From assembly GCA_900552545.1 (NCBI GenBank), contig USAL01000119.1, positions 1 through 5,567 of the forward strand: a DNA stretch of 5,567 bases, in the 5' to 3' direction. Below the pieces are notes generated by a model. It worked only from the letters and a program-made list of their open reading frames with translations. It searched no databases and was not told where the DNA came from. The DNA comes from an uncultured Sutterella sp. (GTDB lineage: Bacteria; Pseudomonadota; Gammaproteobacteria; Burkholderiales; Burkholderiaceae_F). Below are positions 1 through 5,109 of the stretch, in pieces. The position numbers and the translations under genes were made by a program. Each line of letters opens with the position of its first letter. Position 1 is the first letter of the stretch.

Positions 1-21
1 AATTTCCACATGTTGGGATGG

Positions 22-210
22 TTACTCCTGTTCTGCGGCTTCCGCACCAAAAAAGATGCTGAGAACAGGAAATACCGTCAGCAGCGTAAACACTGTCAAT
101 CGAAGGACTTCGCGGCGAATGCAAAGCCGTGAAGCCTGCAAGCTATCCAATTTCATGGTACGGACTATGCAGTGCAAGTATGAATAAATCAAGGAAAATT
201 TTTTTTTCAC
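22..210 (-). CDS. Doubtful short ORF with export-signal-like sequence
   Basis: This 62-residue frame begins with GTG; an in-frame ATG lies at residue 19. From about residue 32 it reads as an arginine pair (CIRREVLRL), a hydrophobic stretch (LTVFTLLTVFPVLSIFF) and a small-residue end (GAEAAE), which is the layout of a Sec or twin-arginine signal peptide. A TAA stop follows only a few residues later. Past the stop the frame stays open to the window edge (PSQHVEI), so this may be the start of an exported protein broken by a nonsense mutation. No Shine-Dalgarno sequence is evident before either start. I do not recognise a family. It may equally be a chance frame in AT-rich DNA. Confidence 0.2.
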   Translation of the reverse strand: MKKKFSLIYSYLHCIVRTMKLDSLQASRLCIRREVLRLTVFTLLTVFPVLSIFFGAEAAEQE

Positions 211-331
211 ATGAAGCTGTATGCTATTTGAATATTCAATCAGTACTGTTGCCTGTAATAATTTTCCATATTGCAGCGCGTTCTATGACAGGAACAGTTC
301 TTTACAGTGAATTTGATTTAAAGGAATTTAT
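211..331. other. AT-rich gene-free stretch
   Basis: This stretch is clearly richer in A and T than the DNA from about 345 onward and contains no recognisable coding frame. It includes a 12-base palindrome at 228-239, of a size expected by chance, and lies next to a run of nine T at 199-207. The base-composition change near 340 coincides with the point where the TctA-like reading frame ends, which suggests a second DNA junction there. Confidence 0.4.
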
Positions 332-590
332 TCACAGGATTCCCCCCATAAGCATCTGGGTAAGACCTGTTTCCAGCCGGGGGCCGAGTACAAAAGCGAG
401 GACGAGGGGAGCAAGGGGGAAGCCTCCGCGTCGCAGAAGCAGCGAAAGGGCCCCGAAGCACAGGCACTGGAGGGGGCCGTCCAGTCCTCCTGCGCCCATA
501 TAGGAGCCGATCTGGCAGAGCATGAGGACACAGGGCCATATGAGCCGCCATGGGAGCGTGGCCAGAGCCGCCCAGACGCGCGCGAGGCCG
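332..590 (-). pseudogene. TctA-family permease fragment (C-terminal part)
   Basis: Read on the minus strand, this is part of the large membrane subunit of a tripartite tricarboxylate transporter, which imports carboxylates with a periplasmic binding protein. The visible sequence runs LARVWAALATLPWRLIWP, then a membrane segment with QIGSYMG, then LLRRGGFPLAPLVLAFVLGP and RLETGLTQ. The order and the GFPLAPLVLxxVLGP motif are typical of the C-terminal region of TctA proteins. Roughly 85 residues match, against about 500 in the whole family, so most of the N-terminal part is missing. The open frame continues upstream to an ATG at 982, but that part is only the antisense of tatD. At the other end a TGA at 332-334 cuts the protein before the usual last helix, just where AT-rich DNA begins. 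No binding-protein or small TctB gene is visible nearby. Family assignment is by memory of the consensus. Confidence 0.75.
572..590. other. tctA/tatD rearrangement junction
   Basis: TctA-like sequence on the minus strand begins at about 586-590, and TatD-like sequence on the plus strand begins at about 575-581, so the two homologies meet or overlap by a few bases within an alternating CG stretch (acgcgcgcgag, 576-586). Both genes keep the 3' part and lack the 5' part. The exact base cannot be set by eye. Confidence 0.65.
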
Positions 591-1003
591 AGGCCGATGC
601 GCTTGAGATTCTCATCGCGCATGATGCAGCCTCCTGCGGCTTCGTCCTGCACTGCTTCGGCGGCAATCTTGAAACGGCCCAAAAGGCTGTCGAGGCCGGC
701 GGTCTTGTTTCCTTTACCGGCGTTCTCACGTTCAAAAGCGCTCAGAATCTGCGCGATGTCATTCGCGAACTTCCCCTTGAAGCGCTTATGATTGAAACCG
801 ATTGTCCCTATATGGCGCCCGTTCCGTGGCGAGGCCGGCGCTGCGAGCCCGCGCTCGTGGGCGCGGTCGCCGGAACGATTGCCGAGGTCAAGGGCTTGGA
901 GCCCGCGGAGGTCGCCCGCGTCACCGCGGCAACCGCACGGCGCTTCTTTCATCTTGAGGAAGAAAGCCCGCTTGCGGCTCATGCAGCCCCGGCGCAGTCC
1001 TGA
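575..1003 (+). pseudogene. TatD-family hydrolase, 5'-truncated
   Basis: The frame encodes the C-terminal half of a TatD-type metal-dependent hydrolase (YcfH/YjjV/TatD group; DNase or phosphoesterase activity is reported for members). From about 581 it reads REAEADALEIL, then VLHCFGG with the metal-binding His, then GLVSFTGVLTFKSA, LMIETDCPYMAPVP with the catalytic Asp, and the closing NEP-like and ATARRFFHL segments. The N-terminal HxH pair, the Glu ligand and the next His are absent, so it cannot be an active enzyme. The frame stays open upstream to 317, but that sequence is antisense of tctA and has no ATG, GTG or TTG start; the first ATG is at 788 and would give only 71 residues. The 3' end is intact, and ank follows 134 bases later on the same strand. 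No frameshift or stop is seen within the TatD-like part, so the break looks recent. Confidence 0.85.
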
Positions 1004-1123
1004 CCGACCATGAAGGCCCCACGGCGTCGGATCCTTCCCGGGTGCCGCGCCGCGAAAAACACCGAGACCTGAAGTCCTGACACGAGACCGAAGGGAACGC
1101 TCCGAACATCACACGCTTTTTTC

Positions 1124-1128
1124 GGGAA
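1124..1128 (+). promoter_or_regulatory. Weak ribosome binding site of ank
   Basis: GGGAA lies nine bases before the ATG at 1138 and is the only Shine-Dalgarno-like sequence there. It supports this start, which also places the lipobox at a normal distance. Confidence 0.4.
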
Positions 1129-1137
1129 TTACACACG

Positions 1138-1941
1138 ATGCTCATCCAGAAACACGCACGACACGGACTCATTGTCCTCGCGATTGCCGCCGCTCTCGTT
1201 CTTGGCGGCTGCTCAAGCACGCCGCAGGTCGACAACGCCGCTTCCGGCCCCGTTGCCATGGCCGGCCCCGAGGAAAACTGGGCCAACTTCTCGGGCGCCG
1301 TCGACCGCGACCGCAGCGACGTCGTCGAATTCATGGTGCGTCAAGGCATCAATCCCAACATGATCGTCAAGGGCGGCGATCCGGCGCTCGTGCGCGCCAT
1401 CCGCATGGAGAGCTGGTCAGTGGTTGAAACACTTCTCAATGCGCCCGGCATTGACGTCGATACCGCAAGCGAATACGGCGAGACGGCGCTGATGCTTGCC
1501 GCCTTCAAGGGCAACATGAAGCTCGTACAGACGCTGCTTGACAAGGGGGCCAGCGTCAACCGCGTGGGCGGCTGGACGCCGCTGCACTACGCGGCCACCC
1601 AGGGACACGACGACATCGTGAATCTTCTTATCGAAAAAGGCGCACGCGTCAACGTACAGACCGCCGCCGGCGTCACGCCGCTCTACATGGCCGCACGCAA
1701 GCCCTCGCGGCAGGTCGTGATGACGCTTCTGAAGGCAGGTGCCTGGCGCGATCTGTGCAACGACAAGAACCAATCGCCGGCCGATGCGGCACTCAAGGCT
1801 GGAGATGAGGAACTCGCGACGTTTCTCAAAGTTGAAAAGTGCGCCGCACCCCTGACGCCCTACACCAAGGCCGTGCCTGCGGCCGCCCGTGCCAAGGCGC
1901 AGCCCTCCCGGACGGCACAGTCGGTTCCGAGCGCAAAATAG
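1138..1941 (+). CDS. Ankyrin-repeat lipoprotein
   Basis: The 267-residue product starts with a lipoprotein signal: basic residues (QKHARH), a hydrophobic core, and the lipobox LGGC with the acylated cysteine at residue 25. Ser-Ser follows it, so there is no Asp retention signal and the outer membrane is the likely destination. After a short linker come about five to six ankyrin repeats between residues 47 and 232. The clearest are 113-141 (GETALMLAAFKGNMKLVQTLL), 145-173 (GWTPLHYAATQGHDDIVNLL) and 178-206. The C-terminal tail, rich in Ala, Pro, Lys and Arg, appears disordered. Ankyrin repeats bind proteins; no catalytic motif is present and no partner can be named. Similar ankyrin proteins often sit just after tatD in Burkholderiales, which matches the position here. 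Only 40 bases separate it from rlhA, so the two are probably co-transcribed. Confidence 0.9.
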   Translation: MLIQKHARHGLIVLAIAAALVLGGCSSTPQVDNAASGPVAMAGPEENWANFSGAVDRDRSDVVEFMVRQGINPNMIVKGGDPALVRAIRMESWSVVETLLNAPGIDVDTASEYGETALMLAAFKGNMKLVQTLLDKGASVNRVGGWTPLHYAATQGHDDIVNLLIEKGARVNVQTAAGVTPLYMAARKPSRQVVMTLLKAGAWRDLCNDKNQSPADAALKAGDEELATFLKVEKCAAPLTPYTKAVPAAARAKAQPSRTAQSVPSAK

Positions 1942-1981
1942 CCTCCGATACCGACCTCCATTACCATCGGACGACGGCATC

Positions 1982-4066
1982 ATGAGTGAGGCCTTCAATT
2001 CGCTTGAACTTCTGGCTCCGGCGCGCGATCTTGAAGTCGGCCTGGCAGCCATCGGTCACGGCGCCGACGCTGTCTACATCGGGGGACCGGCCTTCGGCGC
2101 GCGCGCCGCAGCCGGCAACTCCATGTCCGACATTGAAAAACTCGCGACGGCCGCCCACCGCGTGCACGCGCGGGTGTTTCTTGCGCTCAATACAATCTGC
2201 TTTGACAACGAGGTGCCCGAAGCGCTGCGCGTAGCGCATCAGGCCTACGAGGCGGGCGTCGACGCCCTCATCGTTCAGGATCTGGGGCTTCTGGAAGCCG
2301 GACTTCCTCCGATGGAAATCCACGCATCGACGCAGTGCGACATCCGCACGCCCCAGAAGGCCGCGCTGATGGATGCGCTCGGCTTTTCGCAGGAGGCTCT
2401 TGCGCGCGAAATGACGCGTGCCGAAATCGCCGCCTGCCGAAAGGCGATGCCGAACGCCCGAATCGAATTCTTCGTGCACGGCGCCCTGTGCGTGAGCTAC
2501 TCGGGCCGCTGCTACCTTTCCTGCGCGCAGACCGGACGCTCGGCCAACCGCGGCGCCTGCGCCCAACCCTGTCGTCTGCCCTACGACGTCTACGACCTCG
2601 CCGGGCGCGAGATCGTACACGCGCGCCACGTTCTGAGCCTCAAGGACAACGACCAGAGCGCCAACCTCAAGGCGCTCATCGCCGCCGGCGTCTCAAGCTT
2701 CAAAATCGAGGGGCGCCTCAAGGACGCTGAATACGTCAAGAACATCACGGCCTACTACCGCCGCAGGATTGACGCCATCATCGAAGGCTCCGACGGGGCA
2801 CTGCGCGCCGAATCGCTCGGGCGCACGCAGTTCTTCTTCACGCCCGACCCCCAGAAGACCTTTCACCGCAGCGCCACCGACTATTTCGTCAACGGCAGGC
2901 AGATCATGATCGCCGCCCTTGATACGCCCAAGAGCACCGGAGAGCGGCTGGGCCTTGTCAAAGCCGTGCATTCGGGCGGCAGTGACAAACGAGGCAGGGC
3001 CGCCTCCGCCGGCCGGGACAGGAACGTCCGCCCGCGTGAGCCCGAGTCGCTTGACATTGCCACGACCGAGGAGATCGCCAACGGCGACGGACTCATCTAC
3101 TTCGATTCCAAGCGCAATCTCTGCGGGCTCAACGTCAACCGCGCCGAAAGAATTTCTCCGACCCTGGTGCGCGTCTACGTACATGAGGGGCTAGGCACAC
3201 ACTCAGACCTCAGGCCAGGTGTCGAAATCGGCCGCAACAAGGATCGCGCCTTTGCCCGGATTCTTGCCGGAAAAAGCGCCGAACGGCGCATCGCCGCCGA
3301 TTTTGAGCTCACCGTGCAGCCGGATGCCGTCGTGCTCACGGCTCGCGCAGCCGGAGCCTGCGCCTCGGCCGTCAAGCCTTTCACCGTTTCTGCGGCAAAG
3401 GACCCCATGCGGGGACTTGCCGCCATCGAGGGCGCGCTGAAACAGACGGGCGAGACGCTTTTTTGCTTCGGATCGCTCGCCGTCAGCGGAGCCGCCGAGG
3501 GCGTTGCGTTTGGCGCCGCAAATCCACCCTTTGTGCCTGTCTCGGTTCTCAATGCGCTGCGGCGCGAAGCGCTCGAAAAACTTGAAGCCTCCGTCGCCGC
3601 GTCGCATCCCGCCCCCACGGTGCGCCCTATGGATCTTGAACGCGCCCGCAGCCTTGCGCCGCTGTGCGCTCTGTCGGGGTTCGGCGCCAATGCAGCCAAC
3701 CGCGAAACCAAGGAGCTTCTGGAAAAGCTCGGCGTGACGGGACCGCTTGAAGCCTTTGAAGTCAACGGCAGACGCATCGATCTCTCACATGCCGAACTCA
3801 TGCGTTGCCGGCATTGCATACGGCACACCCTCGGGCTGTGTCCCAAGACGGTCAAGGGTGATCCTGCGAAGAAGGAAGCCATGAAGCGGATGAACGGCGG
3901 CAGACTCAAGCCTCTGCCGCTTGTGCTCGTCAACGACAAGGGCCGGCGCCTCATCGCGCGCTTTGACTGCCGTCACTGCGAAATGACCGTCTCGCTCATT
4001 GAAAACGACGCGCAGTTCGAGCGCGTGCGCGCCGAAGCCGGATTAAAGCCCCTGGCGCTTTCATAG
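1982..4066 (+). CDS. rlhA: 23S rRNA C2501 hydroxylase RlhA (U32 family)
   Basis: The 694-residue product matches E. coli RlhA (YdcP, about 650 residues), which hydroxylates cytidine 2501 of 23S rRNA in the peptidyl-transferase region. It is classed with U32 peptidases but acts on RNA. Its N-terminus (LELLAPARD, GADAVYIGGPAFGAR) is typical. The U32 signature is complete at residues 162-180 (EFFVHGALC, then GRCYLS), followed by GRSANRGACAQPCR; cysteines 170, 177, 193 and 197 are the likely iron-sulfur ligands. The segments LSLKDNDQ, FKIEGRLKD and YVKNITAYYRR follow. The C-terminal end carries a second cysteine group: 609, 612, 620, 663 and 666. An extra basic, Gly/Ser/Arg-rich stretch lies at about 331-356. 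I chose ATG 1982 because LELLAPARD then falls near the N-terminus as in E. coli; the longer frame from 1889 would overlap ank. The ribosome binding site is weak. Work on the family shows dependence on iron-sulfur cluster supply. Confidence 0.93.
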   Translation: MSEAFNSLELLAPARDLEVGLAAIGHGADAVYIGGPAFGARAAAGNSMSDIEKLATAAHRVHARVFLALNTICFDNEVPEALRVAHQAYEAGVDALIVQDLGLLEAGLPPMEIHASTQCDIRTPQKAALMDALGFSQEALAREMTRAEIAACRKAMPNARIEFFVHGALCVSYSGRCYLSCAQTGRSANRGACAQPCRLPYDVYDLAGREIVHARHVLSLKDNDQSANLKALIAAGVSSFKIEGRLKDAEYVKNITAYYRRRIDAIIEGSDGALRAESLGRTQFFFTPDPQKTFHRSATDYFVNGRQIMIAALDTPKSTGERLGLVKAVHSGGSDKRGRAASAGRDRNVRPREPESLDIATTEEIANGDGLIYFDSKRNLCGLNVNRAERISPTLVRVYVHEGLGTHSDLRPGVEIGRNKDRAFARILAGKSAERRIAADFELTVQPDAVVLTARAAGACASAVKPFTVSAAKDPMRGLAAIEGALKQTGETLFCFGSLAVSGAAEGVAFGAANPPFVPVSVLNALRREALEKLEASVAASHPAPTVRPMDLERARSLAPLCALSGFGANAANRETKELLEKLGVTGPLEAFEVNGRRIDLSHAELMRCRHCIRHTLGLCPKTVKGDPAKKEAMKRMNGGRLKPLPLVLVNDKGRRLIARFDCRHCEMTVSLIENDAQFERVRAEAGLKPLALS

Positions 4067-4098
4067 GCCGGCTTCCGATCGGGACTCTCGAAGCCGGC
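4067..4098. terminator. Hairpin directly after rlhA, no T-run
   Basis: GCCGGCTTC at 4067-4075 pairs perfectly with GAAGCCGGC at 4090-4098 across a 14-base loop, starting at the base after the rlhA stop. It would be a stable stem, but no T-run follows on either strand, so it is not a classical intrinsic terminator. It may still stabilise the mRNA end or limit convergent transcription between rlhA and nikR. Confidence 0.45.
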
Positions 4099-4117
4099 TG
4101 ACGCCATCCGAGGATAA

Positions 4118-4134
4118 GAGGGCGCGCTGCCCTC
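4118..4134 (-). terminator. Possible nikR terminator hairpin
   Basis: GAGGGC (4118-4123) and GCCCTC (4129-4134) form a six-base-pair stem with a five-base loop. On the minus strand the stem is followed by TTAT, a short and poor T-tract, about 17 bases after the nikR stop. A weak terminator for nikR is plausible. Confidence 0.35.
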
Positions 4135-4151
4135 CTCCGTTCCGTTGCTCC

Positions 4152-4553
4152 CTACTCGACGGGAATGCAGTTCACCTTGCCGTTGCGCACGCCGGGCTCG
4201 GCGAGGATTGCCTTTGCAAAATGCATGACCTCGCGTATCGGCCCCCGAAGAAACACCGTTTCAAGGCAATCCTCCCGACTCACATGCACATGCATGAGCG
4301 AAACCACCAGCTCGCCGTGTTCGTGCTGGTGATTGGTCATCCTCGCGGCAAGCTGTCGCTCGTGATGGTTGTAGACGTAGCTCACCACCGCAACGCAGCT
4401 GCCGTCGCCGCGAGCCGTTACGTCGTCAGCCGTCTTTTCACGGATCAGGTCGCGCACGGCTTCCGAACGGTTGCCGTAGCCGCCTGAGAGCATCAGGGCG
4501 TCAAGTCTCGCAGCCGTTTCATCGGTAAGAGAAATTGTGATCCGCTGCGTCAT
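4152..4553 (-). CDS. nikR: Nickel-responsive transcriptional regulator NikR
   Basis: The 133-residue protein has the length and layout of NikR, a tetrameric repressor that binds DNA when loaded with nickel and shuts off nickel uptake genes. Residues 2-40 form the ribbon-helix-helix DNA-binding domain (QRITISLTDETAARLDAL, then GYGNRSEAVRDLIRE). The rest is the ACT-like metal-binding domain, with VVSYVYNHHERQLAARM, NHQHEHGELVVSLMHVHV and REDCLE. The four high-affinity nickel ligands are all present: His77, His88, His90 and Cys96, matching E. coli His76, His87, His89 and Cys95. The gene appears intact. It faces away from a nikE remnant across a 156-base gap. Family members usually sit beside nikABCDE; here no complete transporter is in view. 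The regulator may act on nickel genes elsewhere or on its own promoter. Confidence 0.95.
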   Translation of the reverse strand: MTQRITISLTDETAARLDALMLSGGYGNRSEAVRDLIREKTADDVTARGDGSCVAVVSYVYNHHERQLAARMTNHQHEHGELVVSLMHVHVSREDCLETVFLRGPIREVMHFAKAILAEPGVRNGKVNCIPVE

Positions 4554-4558
4554 GCATG

Positions 4559-4565
4559 CCCCCTT
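4559..4565 (-). promoter_or_regulatory. Ribosome binding site of nikR
   Basis: On the minus strand AAGGGGG ends five bases before the ATG at 4553, a purine-rich site at a workable distance. It supports this start, which also gives the normal NikR N-terminus. Confidence 0.55.
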
Positions 4566-4601
4566 GTGCCTGTTTTCCCTGACAAACCGCCCTGTAGCCG
4601 C

Positions 4602-4667
4602 AGTATAAGCAGAAATCCTCCTCCGAAAGAAGTATGAAGATTTTTAAAATATTAGGATAATTGATAC
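4602..4667. promoter_or_regulatory. Candidate nikR promoter and NikR half-sites
   Basis: On the minus strand TATACT (4607 to 4602) is a good -10 element for nikR, five of six bases matching; no good -35 is seen at 16-18 bases. Three related hexamers lie at nearly equal steps: GTATAA at 4603, GTATGA at 4632 and TGATAC (inverse of GTATCA) at 4662. The known E. coli NikR operator is GTATGA, 16 bases, TCATAC. The second hexamer is an exact half-site, but the spacing to the third (24 bases between them) does not fit that operator. An AT-rich block (4638-4661) lies between. The position, between nikR and the former nik operon, is where an operator would be expected. Confidence 0.3.
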
Positions 4668-4709
4668 CCTATTCACAGCCCATCCTCATCGCGGCCTCAA
4701 ATACGTCCG

Positions 4710-5096
4710 ATGAACCGACGGCTAGAAGAAAACTTCCCCGGCGGAGAACTGCAGCGCGCGTCCATCGCCCGAGCGCTTGCCGCACGACCGGACTTCATTG
4801 TCCTTGATGAGGCGCTGAGCTCGCTTGATGCTTCCATCCAGGCCGAAATCCTTCGGCTGCTGCCGGCACTCAAGGCGCAGAATCCGTCTTCAGCCTGGCT
4901 GTTCATCACGCATGATCTGCGTGCGGCTGCCGCAGTCTGCTCACGAATTCTCTTTCTTGAGGACGGACGGACAGTGGAATCGCTTTCAACGAATCGCCTC
5001 TTCGAGGCGCAATCAGTTCTAGCCCGATCGTTGATTGAGTCCTCAGCACAGGCGCCCGGAGTACCGAATCCTTGGATTTTCAGAGACCGGTACTAA
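4710..5096 (+). pseudogene. NikE-type nickel ABC ATPase, 5'-truncated
   Basis: The 128-residue frame is the C-terminal half of a nickel/peptide-type ABC transporter ATPase and is closest in my memory to NikE. It has the signature region as FPGGELQR (residues 9-16; NikE has LSGGELQR), Walker B FIVLDE (29-34), the D-loop SSLDAS, and the switch histidine in LFITHDLR (64-71). The GGELQR and LFITHDLR wording is shared with E. coli NikE. The Walker A and Q-loop half, about 140 residues, is missing, and the in-frame sequence before the ATG hits a stop at 4662 without any matching residues. The conserved Ser of the signature is replaced by Pro. ATP hydrolysis is therefore not possible. Its neighbour nikR points to a former nik operon reduced by deletion. 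A different peptide-transporter ATPase (DppF/OppF type) is the alternative. Confidence 0.85.
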
Positions 5097-5109
5097 CAGC
5101 TACCGTCTC
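5083..5109 (+). terminator. Hairpin spanning the nikE-remnant stop
   Basis: GAGACCGGTA (5083-5092) pairs with TACCGTCTC (5101-5109), nine pairs with one bulged C. The TAA stop at 5094-5096 lies in the loop. No T-run follows, so termination is uncertain. Confidence 0.35.

Noticed and set aside
228..239. The palindrome TTGAATATTCAA as a regulatory site
   Set aside because: One palindrome of this length is expected by chance in a window of this size, and it sits in AT-rich DNA without a credible gene.
1077..1105. CTGACA at 1077-1082 as a -35 element for ank
   Set aside because: No acceptable -10 hexamer lies 16-18 bases downstream.
1889..1981. An upstream start for rlhA at 1889
   Set aside because: It would overlap the ank 3' end, and the 31 added residues are an out-of-frame shadow of ank and the gap; the family N-terminus fits the ATG at 1982.
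3175..3954. A 259-codon minus-strand frame inside rlhA, and other long antisense frames at 1417-2052 and 1961-2629
   Set aside because: They lie opposite clearly recognised genes in GC-rich DNA and are compositionally biased shadows with no domain features.
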